A DNA stretch of 52,475 nucleotides from Gammaproteobacteria bacterium (GTDB lineage: Bacteria; Pseudomonadota; Gammaproteobacteria; Steroidobacterales; Woeseiaceae), in contig JAOTWB010000014.1 in the NCBI GenBank assembly GCA_029863125.1, positions 1-52,475 on the forward strand, written 5' to 3'. Positions 25,809 through 34,277 of the stretch are shown here, piece by piece; position 1 is the stretch's first letter, and each line of letters opens with the position of its first letter. The notes below the pieces were generated by a model. The model was not told where the DNA came from, ran no database searches, and saw nothing but the letters and a program-made list of their open reading frames with translations. A program made the position numbers and the translations under genes.

Positions 25809-27748
25809 GTGGTGTTCCTTCTTAGGAACGCCGCGATCTCTCGCAACGTCGGATAATCGAACAAGTCGCTAATATCCAGCTTACCTGGAAATTTCTCGTC
25901 GATAGCCAGTACGATTTCGGTCAACGTCAGCGAACTCACCCCGACTTCGAACAGGTTGTCCTGCGGCCCAATCTTACGATCTTTCGAAAACTCCCGGCAA
26001 ATCAGCATCAGCTCGGCCACCAGTGCGTCCTCGTCAATTGCGACGTCACCCGCGTCGCCGGGCGCAAGCTCGGCAAGCACCTCGTCAAATTCACCGTCCA
26101 GGTATGCATCCAGCAGTTTACCGCGCTGCACTTTGCCGCTTGTTGTCTTTGGAATGCGCGAAACCGGAATCACCGTGTCGACCTCGAGGCCCGTTTGCTC
26201 GCCGACCAGGGCGCGTACCTGGTGTATCACCGGCACGAATTCATCCGGCTGCTGACGGAAAAGTACGAATGCGATCAGCTCTTCGGTCTGGCCGCCCTTC
26301 GGTGTTGCGCCTGCAACCACAACTTTGTTCAGATCGATACCGTCGAGCCCAGCGATAATTTCTTCGATGTCGTGCGGGTAATAGTTTTGACCGTTGATGA
26401 TGATGATGTCTTTCTGACGGCCGGTGATGACCAGCTGCTGGTCGACGAACACGCCGCAATCACCGGTGCGAAGCCAGCCGTCTGATGTAAACAGCTCGGC
26501 CGTCGCCGCCTCGTCGCCGTACACCTTCTCGGCCACACTGCCACCCAGCAGCTGTATGTTGCCGATCACGCCTTCGTCGAGAACGTTGTCCTGGTCGTCG
26601 GCTATGCGAATTTCAACGTCGCGAATAGCGCCGCCAACCTTCACAAAACTCACGGCGTCCGCATCGCCGGGATCAACCGCGCGGTAACGATCTCCGACCC
26701 GCAAACTGTGCCTGTCGACCGTGATCCGCGAATACTCGCTGCCCGGATCGGGCAGGGACACACCCACTGTGGCTTCGGCCAGTCCGTACACCGGGTACAT
26801 GGCCGTGCGTTTGAGGCCGTGCGGCGCAAGCGCAGCCAGGAACTCCTCACAAAGCTCCCAGGAAATCGGTTCCGCGCCGTTCAGGATCAGCTTGACGCAT
26901 GAAAGATTGAGATCCGCGAGGCCCTTGCGCACAAACAGCTTGAGGAAGTGCTTGTAGCCGAAATTCGGCGAACACAGCTGCGTAGCCCGCAGTTCGTCGG
27001 CCTTGCTCATCCACAGCAGCGGCCGCCGGACAAAAAGATTGGTGTCCATGACCGCATGGTTCATGCCCACGCCGAGAACGCTCAGGTGATAGCCAATCAG
27101 GCCCATATCGTGGGTCAGCGGCATCCAGCTCAAACTCTGGTCGTCGCTGTTCCAGCCCGTCGCTTCAATTATCGCGCGAATATTGATGCACAGGTTCCTG
27201 TGCGTCAGCACAATGCCTTTCGGATCACTCGTCGAACCCGAGGAATACTGAATGAAGGCTATGTCGTCTGGCGTCGCCGCAAATACCTCGCCGTGCGAAG
27301 CCGGTTTCACATCGCTCATCAGCACGGTTCGGGAATGGAGCAGCTCCGTGATTTCGTTTAGCTCTCGTTGCTTCGAGAACTCGAGTAAGCGTTCGAGCAA
27401 ACCCAATTCTGTAAACAGCGTTCCGCGTTCGAGCTGCGCCACGATACGAAACAGCTTGAGCCGATGCTCGTCGCTGATACCAACCGCGACCGGCACCGGC
27501 ACGATGCCGCCCAGGACGGCAGCCCAGAATGCAACCACAAAACTCTCATTCGACCTGCTGAAAATAATCAGCTCGTCGCCGGGCTGCATGCCGCGAGCCT
27601 GAAGGGAGCCAAGCAGTGCGATAGCCCGATCCCAGAGCTCCAAAAAGCGAATGAGATTCTCGTCGTTCTCGCCGTCGATGAATCGAATCTCGCGGTCCCT
27701 GTCGCGCACGTCCCGCAGCAGGTCGGTGAGTGTGTCGTAAAGCTCCAT
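25805..27748 (-). CDS. Fatty acyl-AMP ligase with C-terminal acyl carrier domain
   Basis: Starting at the ATG at 27748, seven bases after the P450 stop, the protein has 647 aa. The adenylation part shows IQYSSGSTSDPKGIVLTHRN, SWMPLTHDMGLIG (FAAL-like), GLAEATVGVS, TGRQKDIIIINGQNYYPHDIE and the lysine of KTTSGKVQR. The last 80 or so residues form a carrier domain with LFEVGVSSLTLTEIV, where the Ser-Leu pair replaces the usual DSL and would take phosphopantetheine. It should activate a carboxylic acid as acyl-AMP and load it on its own carrier domain, for the neighbouring P450 or FabH. Confidence 0.88.
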   Translation of the reverse strand: MELYDTLTDLLRDVRDRDREIRFIDGENDENLIRFLELWDRAIALLGSLQARGMQPGDELIIFSRSNESFVVAFWAAVLGGIVPVPVAVGISDEHRLKLFRIVAQLERGTLFTELGLLERLLEFSKQRELNEITELLHSRTVLMSDVKPASHGEVFAATPDDIAFIQYSSGSTSDPKGIVLTHRNLCINIRAIIEATGWNSDDQSLSWMPLTHDMGLIGYHLSVLGVGMNHAVMDTNLFVRRPLLWMSKADELRATQLCSPNFGYKHFLKLFVRKGLADLNLSCVKLILNGAEPISWELCEEFLAALAPHGLKRTAMYPVYGLAEATVGVSLPDPGSEYSRITVDRHSLRVGDRYRAVDPGDADAVSFVKVGGAIRDVEIRIADDQDNVLDEGVIGNIQLLGGSVAEKVYGDEAATAELFTSDGWLRTGDCGVFVDQQLVITGRQKDIIIINGQNYYPHDIEEIIAGLDGIDLNKVVVAGATPKGGQTEELIAFVLFRQQPDEFVPVIHQVRALVGEQTGLEVDTVIPVSRIPKTTSGKVQRGKLLDAYLDGEFDEVLAELAPGDAGDVAIDEDALVAELMLICREFSKDRKIGPQDNLFEVGVSSLTLTEIVLAIDEKFPGKLDISDLFDYPTLREIAAFLRRNTT

Positions 27749-27755
27749 GCCTTGC

Positions 27756-29063
27756 TTAACGCTCCTCGGGTTGCAGGTATATGTCGGTCGCCGAACGAAG
27801 ATTAATACCCAGCTCGAGCCCGGGTTCTTTTTCATCCAGCAGCCGCATGCGAAAACGTGGCAACAGCAGGCCCAGGTGCACCTTCATTTCCAGGAAAGAA
27901 AAATACTCGCCCAGACACCGTCGAGGACCCAGCGAAAAAGGAAAGTACGGACGGTCCTTGCTCGCTTTATCGCTCGGCTCGAAACGCTCGGGATCGAAAG
28001 TGTCCGGATCCGGCCAGTAGCGTTCGGTGCGATGCAGGATGAACGGTGACAGGTAAATGTCAGTTCCCGGCGGAACATCGTAGTCGTCGAGTTCATCCTC
28101 GTCGTGCGCGCGCCGCGTAAACAGCCATACCGGCGGGTACAATCTGAGTGCTTCTTCAAGGGTCTGCTGCGTATAGGTCATCGCATTGACGGCGTCGGCG
28201 TTTACGGCGGAAACGCCGGGCAAGATGCGCGCCGCTTCATCAACGAGTTTTTTCTCGATGTCCGGATGCTTCGCGATCAGGTACCAGACCCAGTTCAGCG
28301 TATTCGCCGATGTTTCGAAACCCGCGACGATCAGCGTCATGAGTTCGTCGAGCAACTCGGCGTCTGTGAACGGTTCGCCTTTCTTGTCAACCGCTTTGAT
28401 GTACATGGAGAGGAAGTCGAAATGGTTCTCGCCCGCCGCGCCGCGCCTGTCGTCGATAATACTCATGAGGAGCTCGCGCAGCTTGCGGACCTTCAGGACG
28501 ACGCCGAGGTCCCGAGTCGAATCCCTGCTGAGAAACGCGAACGGATTCTCCCCCTGGGTCACGATACGGCGCTCGTAGTCGCTGCCGAAGATGCTGATCA
28601 GTATCAGCTCGAGGGCGAAATCAGAGGTCTCCTCGGTAATGTTGACGTTTTCGCCGCGTGCAACCAGGTCACCCCAGCGAGCGGCGCGGCGATCGCAGCA
28701 CTCAACCATGACGGTCATCAGGCGGTGCACATTCTGACGGCTGAACGCCGGCTGGATCATCGTACGCGCGCGTCTCCACACATCCCCGTCACTGACAATC
28801 AGGCCGTTGCCGAGCAGCATCTTGACGCGCTCGAATCCGGGGCCCTTGCGATACTTGCTGTGGCGGCGCACAAGGATGCGGCGCACTTCGTCGGCATCGT
28901 TGACGAAATAGGCCAGTCGTCCGTTTGGCCTGGTCATGCTGACCATATCTCCAAACTCGCGCTGCAGAGCCTCAAGCGTCGCGAGCGTCTCCTGGTCAAT
29001 GCCGAGCGTAATGGTTTGGTCAGGACCGGGTGGCCGCCTGTATGCGAGCTGCGCTTCTGTCAT
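27756..29063 (-). CDS. Cytochrome P450
   Basis: The 435-aa P450 has the I-helix motif AGFETSANTLNW, the ExxR helix EEALR followed by YPPVW, and the haem loop FSLGPRRCLGEYFS with Cys383 as the haem thiolate. There is no membrane anchor, as expected for a soluble bacterial P450. Ferredoxin and reductase partners are not encoded nearby. It is first in a minus-strand unit with the acyl-AMP ligase/carrier and fabH. An acyl-carrier-bound substrate, as for BioI-type P450s, is a reasonable inference. Confidence 0.93.
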   Translation of the reverse strand: MTEAQLAYRRPPGPDQTITLGIDQETLATLEALQREFGDMVSMTRPNGRLAYFVNDADEVRRILVRRHSKYRKGPGFERVKMLLGNGLIVSDGDVWRRARTMIQPAFSRQNVHRLMTVMVECCDRRAARWGDLVARGENVNITEETSDFALELILISIFGSDYERRIVTQGENPFAFLSRDSTRDLGVVLKVRKLRELLMSIIDDRRGAAGENHFDFLSMYIKAVDKKGEPFTDAELLDELMTLIVAGFETSANTLNWVWYLIAKHPDIEKKLVDEAARILPGVSAVNADAVNAMTYTQQTLEEALRLYPPVWLFTRRAHDEDELDDYDVPPGTDIYLSPFILHRTERYWPDPDTFDPERFEPSDKASKDRPYFPFSLGPRRCLGEYFSFLEMKVHLGLLLPRFRMRLLDEKEPGLELGINLRSATDIYLQPEER

Positions 29064-29239
29064 CTGCAGATGGGGGGTCGGAGGGACTCAGGAAATGCAG
29101 GCGCAATATTACATTGACCGGCCTGGAACCGATACTGCAAACTCATGCACTTCTGCCGCCGGGTCCCATTTTGAGCAACCATCAGCCCATAAATTTCGAC
29201 TCGGTCGAATCGCGCCGCAGCACGGCATCGCGTCGCCGG

Positions 29240-29923
29240 ATGTCGCCAGCGCGTCGACTCTATTACTTCCTCGGCTTACCCGTACTGCGTGGCGTCATCC
29301 GACTGCTGGTATCGAGCTACCGGATCGAGACGGTGATCGGCGCCGAGCACATCGAGCCTTTCATCAAGGATGGCACCGTATGTGCGCCCTGCTACTGGCA
29401 CCAGCACCACGTCGTCGCCTCGACGCTCATTCGCTCGTGGGTCGAGCGTGGATTCAAGGCCTGCTTCCTGGTGTCCGGCTCGGTGGATGGCGAGGTGCCG
29501 GAACGCATCGCCCGCGCCTGGGGGGCCGAGGTTATACGGGGTTCGGCCAACCAGAGCGGCGCATTGGCCCTGCGCGACATGCAGCGCATGATGAAGAACG
29601 GTTATTCCATCGTCACAACGGCCGACGGTCCTCGCGGTCCGAAATACGAGTTCAAGCTCGGCGCCGTACTCATGGCCCGCATCGCCGGGGTACCCATCAT
29701 CCCGATCGCCTGCGCCGCCGAGCGCGCCTGGTATCTGAATCGCTGGGACGATTTCATGGTCCCGAAGCCCTTTTCTCGCATCGTGCTGGCCATCGGCGAA
29801 CCCTGCCCGATTCCGGCCGACGTACCGCTCGACAAGCTCGAGCCGCATCGTCTGGCCGTTCAGGAAGCAGTCATGTCGATTATGGGACAATCCGAACAGG
29901 TTCTCGAAGAGGTGCGTGCATGA
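29240..29923 (+). CDS. DUF374-type lysophospholipid acyltransferase family protein
   Basis: The product is about 227 aa from the ATG at 29240; a TTG at 29174 is an alternative and neither has a strong ribosome site. It has an N-terminal hydrophobic segment (LYYFLGLPVLRGVIRLLV) and a DUF374/LPLAT-like core. In that core CYWHQHHVV stands in the acyltransferase His position, and SANQSGALALRDMQRMMKNGYSIVTTADGPRGPKYEFKLG is the family signature. It probably acts at the inner membrane on lipid or lipid A-like acceptors. The stop overlaps the start of the DUF3108 gene (ATGA). Confidence 0.8.
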   Translation: MSPARRLYYFLGLPVLRGVIRLLVSSYRIETVIGAEHIEPFIKDGTVCAPCYWHQHHVVASTLIRSWVERGFKACFLVSGSVDGEVPERIARAWGAEVIRGSANQSGALALRDMQRMMKNGYSIVTTADGPRGPKYEFKLGAVLMARIAGVPIIPIACAAERAWYLNRWDDFMVPKPFSRIVLAIGEPCPIPADVPLDKLEPHRLAVQEAVMSIMGQSEQVLEEVRA

Positions 29924-30660
29924 ACGGGCACTATCGCCGACACATCCGGGGTTTTCATGGCTTGCTATCGCTGCTGCTGGCGGCCGGCCTGTTTGCGGGT
30001 GCGGCCCGGGCGAGCGCAGAGTTCACGCCGCACACGGCCGAATACGGAATCAAGATCAGTATCGTCGGCGGCCGGCTGAGCACGGAGCTCAAAGCGACAG
30101 ACTCCGGCTACACCGCCAGGCACCACGTCGAACCGACGGGAATGTCAAAAATCCTGGCTCACGGCGACATCACCGAAGTTTCAGAGTTCGCGGTAGGCGA
30201 TGAAGGCGTCTACCCGATGGCCTACCAGACGAACGACACGATCGACAAAGACGATCCGCGCGCCGATATCCGCTTTGACTGGAATACCTACCAGGTAAGC
30301 GGCACCGTCAACGATGAGGAATTTCAATTTACGCTCGACCGACTGCGGCAGGACCGTGTGTCTATCCAATATGCGCTCATGCATGATCTTCAAAACAACG
30401 AGCTCAGCGAACGCTACGAGCTGTTCGAAGCCGACAAGCTCAAAACCCTGAATGTGCGTTCGGTCGGCACCAAACAGGTAAAGGTCCCGGCGGGCACGTT
30501 CACCGTGGTCGGCATCCAGCACCAGGCGGAAAACTCATCCCGGGTAACGACGCTTTGGTGCGCCGAGGAACTCGACTACCTGCCGGTTGTTATCGAGCAA
30601 CATCGAAAGGGCAAACTGCGCGTTCGGGCGACGCTGCGACGCTACACCCCGAGCACCTAG
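29920..30660 (+). CDS. DUF3108 exported protein
   Basis: The 246-aa protein has a signal peptide (GLLSLLLAAGLFAGAARASA) and a DUF3108 beta-rich domain, with the pattern FTPHTAEYGIKISIVGG, LAHGDITEVSEF and VGTKQVKVPAGTFTVVGIQH. It is likely periplasmic. The family function is unknown but it often lies near envelope genes. It overlaps the acyltransferase gene by four bases. Its TAG and the stop of the convergent lipoprotein gene share the palindrome CTAG at 30657-30660. Confidence 0.8.
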   Translation: MNGHYRRHIRGFHGLLSLLLAAGLFAGAARASAEFTPHTAEYGIKISIVGGRLSTELKATDSGYTARHHVEPTGMSKILAHGDITEVSEFAVGDEGVYPMAYQTNDTIDKDDPRADIRFDWNTYQVSGTVNDEEFQFTLDRLRQDRVSIQYALMHDLQNNELSERYELFEADKLKTLNVRSVGTKQVKVPAGTFTVVGIQHQAENSSRVTTLWCAEELDYLPVVIEQHRKGKLRVRATLRRYTPST

Positions 30661-31244
30661 GTGCGGTCGAAGCGCTGCCGCGTTGAGAATTGTTCGTTGT
30701 CGCCACGGGTCACCGAGATTTCCCGCACGAGCAGAGCGCCATCTGCTTCGATGTGCCAGGACTCGGTCAACAGCACCCCCTGCTCATCGAGTGTCTCGAC
30801 GACAAAGACCTGCTCTTTCCATCCCGACACCCGCTGGGCCTCGATAGGGCCAACGGAGACGATGCGGTTTTCGCCGAACGTGTATTCCTCGACAATTGCC
30901 CGGTCGAAACTGATAAACAAACCGTCCGGCGTTTGCGAGATTTTGAGCGATTCGCCTGATTCGAGGAACATGGTTACGTCAGCACCTGGCGCACGCTTCG
31001 GCCGCCTCACGCCAGCGCTCCTCGTCCTGTTTTCCGGGGGAATACGGATCCCCGGTTCGGCATCCGCTCTGGGCATGGGTTTCGAGCCCGGTTCGTCGCG
31101 CAGCTGCCAGAGGCCGGACAAATCTGCGCCGGACGGAACTTCGGCGCTTCTTGCCATGAGTTCCGGCCGCGATGCGCACGCCGCGAGAATCAGGCAGGCG
31201 CTCGCGACCGTGCACAATGATTTGAATGTTCCTGTCGATTTCAT
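30657..31244 (-). CDS. Putative lipoprotein of unknown family
   Basis: From the ATG at 31244 the product has 195 aa; an ATG 21 bases upstream is also possible. The signal ends in a lipobox (LILAACASRP), so it is a probable outer-membrane or periplasmic lipoprotein. The rest is soluble: a Pro/Arg-rich linker (about residues 55-85), then a beta-rich segment with ESGESLKISQTPDGLFISFDRAIVEEY. I do not recognise a family. It converges on the DUF3108 gene and diverges from the repeat protein. Confidence 0.65.
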   Translation of the reverse strand: MKSTGTFKSLCTVASACLILAACASRPELMARSAEVPSGADLSGLWQLRDEPGSKPMPRADAEPGIRIPPENRTRSAGVRRPKRAPGADVTMFLESGESLKISQTPDGLFISFDRAIVEEYTFGENRIVSVGPIEAQRVSGWKEQVFVVETLDEQGVLLTESWHIEADGALLVREISVTRGDNEQFSTRQRFDRT

Positions 31245-31321
31245 GTCAACCCAATGCATCGCCATGCGTTAAACGTGTGGAGTGTTTTGAGGTGAAACGC
31301 CACCGCTGAGGAGAATACCAG

Positions 31322-31888
31322 ATGCAAAAACTTCGCTTGATACTGCTGGCTTCCGGGATGACCCTGTTATCACCCCTTGCGCTCAACGCCCAGTCCGTAT
31401 CCGACATGGCTGATCTTGGCCCCGAAGAACGTCGCGCCTACCTGGAGAGCATGTCGCCTGAGGAACGCGCTGCGATGCGGGAGAAATGGCGCAGTGAGCG
31501 TGAGGGACTGACGGACGAGGAAAGAAAAGCTCTGCGCGAGCACATGGCCGCTGATCGCCCCGAAGCTGCGCGCAAGAGTCGCAAGGAAAGGCACGCTCAG
31601 CGACGGGAGAAGTGGGCGGAAATGTCCGAGGAAGAACGGGCGGCCATGCGCGCCAAGCGCCAGGAGCATAAAGCCCAGCGACGCGAAAAATGGGAGTCAA
31701 TGACTGAAGAAGAACGGGCGGCCATGCGCGCCGAGCGCCAGGCAAAAAAAGCCCAGCGACGCGAAAAATGGGAGTCGATGACTGAAGAGGAACGTAGGGC
31801 TGCGCGGCAAGAGATGAGCGAGCGCAAACACGCCGGCAGAGGCGACCGCGATCGGCAGCCGAATGAGAACAACGATCCCGCCGAGTAG
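31322..31888 (+). CDS. Exported Arg/Glu-rich repeat protein (DUF3106-like)
   Basis: The 188-aa product has a signal peptide ending near ALNAQS and then an almost wholly charged helical body. Short motifs repeat throughout, with the pattern (M/L)(S/T)xEER(R/A)A(A/Y). From residue 92 a 26-residue unit beginning AQRREKW repeats three times (starts 92, 118, 144). This resembles the DUF3106 repeat and Spy/CpxP-like helical periplasmic proteins, but without a clear LTxxQ motif. It probably forms a long single helix or coiled coil. The chaperone-like role is inference. The ATG is preceded by GAGGAG. Confidence 0.7.
   Translation: MQKLRLILLASGMTLLSPLALNAQSVSDMADLGPEERRAYLESMSPEERAAMREKWRSEREGLTDEERKALREHMAADRPEAARKSRKERHAQRREKWAEMSEEERAAMRAKRQEHKAQRREKWESMTEEERAAMRAERQAKKAQRREKWESMTEEERRAARQEMSERKHAGRGDRDRQPNENNDPAE
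31595..31828 (+). repeat. Three in-frame 78-nt tandem repeats
   Basis: Three 78-base units lie inside the Arg/Glu-rich exported protein, starting at 31595, 31673 and 31751. Units two and three are nearly identical over their first 50 bases (gcccagcgacgcgaaaaatg start). Unit one and the ends of unit three have diverged. They encode AQRREKW...EER and suggest recent local duplication. Copy number may vary between strains. Confidence 0.9.
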
Positions 31889-31891
31889 GCC

Positions 31892-32515
31892 CTAGGACGC
31901 ATCGCGCCCTGCGGCGAACTTGTCTCGTTCCGACAGGTGCAGCCGAAGATCCAGCGCAATCTTGGCGGCTACCAACACGACCAGCATCATCAGGGGGCTG
32001 CCCAGCCACTCCACCAGGGCCGCCCCGACTATGATCGTAACGTGCAGGACAATAATGCGGCCGTAAGGTCGATGCATCAGTTCACGGACAGTCGTCCGGC
32101 GATACTCGCCGCCGGCGAGGAAATTCCCGAAGAAAGAGAACAAATGGCTTGCCGCAATCGCCGCAATGGCTACCCAAAGCGGCGATTTCCAGGCATCAGC
32201 CAGCGGCAGTCCAAAGAAGTATGACCATGCCGTGCTGGCGCCCATTGATTCGCTGAAGATGCCCGTCACCGCCGCCAGGTGCCCGAAACAGAAGAAGCCG
32301 TAGTGCCCGAGGAAAAACGGGATCAGGAACCACTTCGCACCCGTTTGGCAGACGCTCATTCGCAGCACGTTGACGAGGCCGATGACAACGTTTTCGGCCC
32401 AGTAGAGCATCAGGATATCGAATACCTGCCAGTCGAACAGCAGGACCCCGGCCAGCGGCACAAGGTTGGCCAGGATCAGCGCGACGGCCGACGGTCGCAG
32501 CAAATTCTCAGCCAT
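31892..32515 (-). CDS. DUF6498 integral membrane protein
   Basis: The 207-aa inner-membrane protein has about six helices and matches DUF6498: VALILANLVPLAGVLLFDWQVFDILMLYWAENVVIG at the N-terminus, then FLIPFFLGHYGFFCFGH. The function is unknown. Its first eight bases overlap the end of the RidA gene, indicating co-transcription with RidA and the sterol desaturase-like gene upstream. It converges on the repeat-protein gene with only three bases between the stops. Confidence 0.75.
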   Translation of the reverse strand: MAENLLRPSAVALILANLVPLAGVLLFDWQVFDILMLYWAENVVIGLVNVLRMSVCQTGAKWFLIPFFLGHYGFFCFGHLAAVTGIFSESMGASTAWSYFFGLPLADAWKSPLWVAIAAIAASHLFSFFGNFLAGGEYRRTTVRELMHRPYGRIIVLHVTIIVGAALVEWLGSPLMMLVVLVAAKIALDLRLHLSERDKFAAGRDAS

Positions 32516-32903
32516 CGGTGAGCTGGGCGTCCGCCTCGATTTCGACGAGCATGGCAGGGTCGATCAGCCTCGAGACTTCCACCATCGTTGTCGCCGGCAT
32601 CACTGTGCCGAAGGCTTCCTGGTGCGCCCGCGCCACATCGGGCCAGAACTCCATATCAGTGACAAACATGCGGGTGCGGACAACGTCCGCCAGGCTGGCA
32701 CCGGCCTCCTCGAGCGCGCCGGCGATAATCTCGATGCACCTTTTCGCCTGGGCATAGGCGTCGCCAACACCGACCACTTCGCCATCCTCGCCGACCGGTG
32801 CGGTTCCGGAAACCACGATGTGCGGACCCACACGAACGGCCCGGCTGTAGCCAACCTCCGATTCCCACGGGGCGCCCGAGGGGATATTCTTCCGGCTGCC
32901 CAT
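32508..32903 (-). CDS. RidA/YjgF/YER057c/UK114-family protein
   Basis: The 131-aa protein fits the RidA superfamily: VRVGPHIVVSGTAPVG near the N-terminus, the substrate-carboxylate Arg in VRTRMFVTD, and VEIEADA with the catalytic-site Glu at the C-terminus. RidA deaminates reactive enamines and imines made by PLP enzymes. I use the ATG at 32903; the preceding codon is TTG. The upstream gap to the sterol desaturase gene is 58 bases and AT-rich (TATATATA), which could hold its own promoter. Confidence 0.85.
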   Translation of the reverse strand: MGSRKNIPSGAPWESEVGYSRAVRVGPHIVVSGTAPVGEDGEVVGVGDAYAQAKRCIEIIAGALEEAGASLADVVRTRMFVTDMEFWPDVARAHQEAFGTVMPATTMVEVSRLIDPAMLVEIEADAQLTDG

Positions 32904-32961
32904 CAATGCCCTACACCAATCTTAGAATTAACTAAAAGTATTACTTCTATATATATGATTA

Positions 32962-34230
32962 TTATTGAGTTAATAGCTGCTCCTCCGCTCTCGGAATCAG
33001 CGCCAGCCAGGTGGCGGAAACGACCGAGTAGAGCGCCACGATGACCCATCCTCCCGTCTCCTTTAGCTGCAGGCCGTCGGCACCGGCCTGCAGTAGCCAG
33101 GAAAGAACGGGTACCGCAAGCAGCAAACGCAGCCACTCGAAGCGACGCGCCGCGGGCCGCCCCTCGTTGAGCAGCCCCAGCGTATAGAGCTGCAGCCACA
33201 GCAGTATGCAGGGAATCAGCACGGCCTCGGTGCCTTTGCGGGCATACAGCTCAGCGATTACCAGTGCGCCCGCGATCGCGATGATGAACTGAGCCATGAC
33301 GTAATGCCGTTGCTGCGGCGCCGTCTGCGGATCGAATTTCTGGAATCGCGACAGATCTGTTTGCTGCTTCGGGTACCGCGCCTCGACGTCCGTCGGTCGC
33401 CAGCCCGTGTGGCGGAACCATATCGCGACCTTGTCGCGCCATCGCGCCGCTTTGCGGGCATCGAACAGCAGGTAGTCGTAAACCTGCAGGTTGGCCCAGA
33501 ACGGATTGAGATTCGCCAGCGGTTTGCGCACTCCGAATATGACCGGCTCCTCGTCGCTCTCGTCTTCAAAGGTGCCAAAAAATCGATCCCAAAGAATCAG
33601 CATGCCGCCGTAGTTCTTGTCGATATAGCGCTCATTCTGAGCATGGTGTACGCGATGATTCGATGGCGTCACGAGTATGCGGTCCAGCGTGCCCAGCCGA
33701 CGGACCATTTGCGTATGCACCCAGAACTGGTAAATCAGGTTAATGGCGTTGACCGTGATCAAGACCTCCAGCGGGAAGCCGATCAGAAATAACGGCAGGT
33801 AGAAAATCCACCCGAACAGGAACCCCGTGCTCGTTTGCCGCAGCGCGGTCGACAGGTTGTAGTCCTCGCTTTGATGGTGCACCGCGTGCGCCGCCCAGAG
33901 CACCGATATCTCGTGGCTGAAGCGGTGAAACCAGTAGTAGCAAAAATCCCAGGCCAGCGCCGCGATAACCCAGAGCAGCAGTCCGCTTGCTGACAGATCG
34001 AACCACTCCGGCTGCATGTCGATGAGCGCGAAATTGCGCAGCACAAACCCCCAGGCGAGCAACGGCAAAAACCGCGTGAAATAGCCAATCGTGGTGCTGA
34101 GAATTCCCGCACTCAGGCTATTGATCGCATCGCTGCTGCGGTAAAGTCCGCTGCCCTTTTGCCAGTCAATGATCAGCTCTAGGGCCAGCGCGAGCATGAA
34201 AAAGGGCACGGCGATCGCTATGAGGTCCAT
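32962..34230 (-). CDS. Sterol desaturase / fatty acid hydroxylase family membrane protein
   Basis: The product is 422 aa from the ATG at 34230; a GTG six bases upstream is possible. It has the di-iron His boxes of the family: HRFSH, HAVHHQ and NHRVHH, between residues about 100 and 200. About four helices lie before and between them. The C-terminus adds four more helices. Relatives include alkylglycerol monooxygenase-like enzymes, so an ether-lipid or sterol-like substrate is plausible but unproven. It diverges from the PLP decarboxylase gene. Confidence 0.85.
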   Translation of the reverse strand: MDLIAIAVPFFMLALALELIIDWQKGSGLYRSSDAINSLSAGILSTTIGYFTRFLPLLAWGFVLRNFALIDMQPEWFDLSASGLLLWVIAALAWDFCYYWFHRFSHEISVLWAAHAVHHQSEDYNLSTALRQTSTGFLFGWIFYLPLFLIGFPLEVLITVNAINLIYQFWVHTQMVRRLGTLDRILVTPSNHRVHHAQNERYIDKNYGGMLILWDRFFGTFEDESDEEPVIFGVRKPLANLNPFWANLQVYDYLLFDARKAARWRDKVAIWFRHTGWRPTDVEARYPKQQTDLSRFQKFDPQTAPQQRHYVMAQFIIAIAGALVIAELYARKGTEAVLIPCILLWLQLYTLGLLNEGRPAARRFEWLRLLLAVPVLSWLLQAGADGLQLKETGGWVIVALYSVVSATWLALIPRAEEQLLTQ

Positions 34231-34277
34231 CCGCACAGTTTACGATATGCTGCGCGGCGAAGGTAACAGGAAACCCA

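Noticed and set aside
28936-29919. Upstream part of a 574-codon plus frame before the DUF3108 start
   Set aside because: It runs out of frame through the acyltransferase gene, and the signal peptide and ATGA overlap place the DUF3108 start at 29920.
31595-31828. Repeats as a possible CRISPR array
   Set aside because: The 78-base units are in-frame, directly adjacent and protein-coding, with no spacers.
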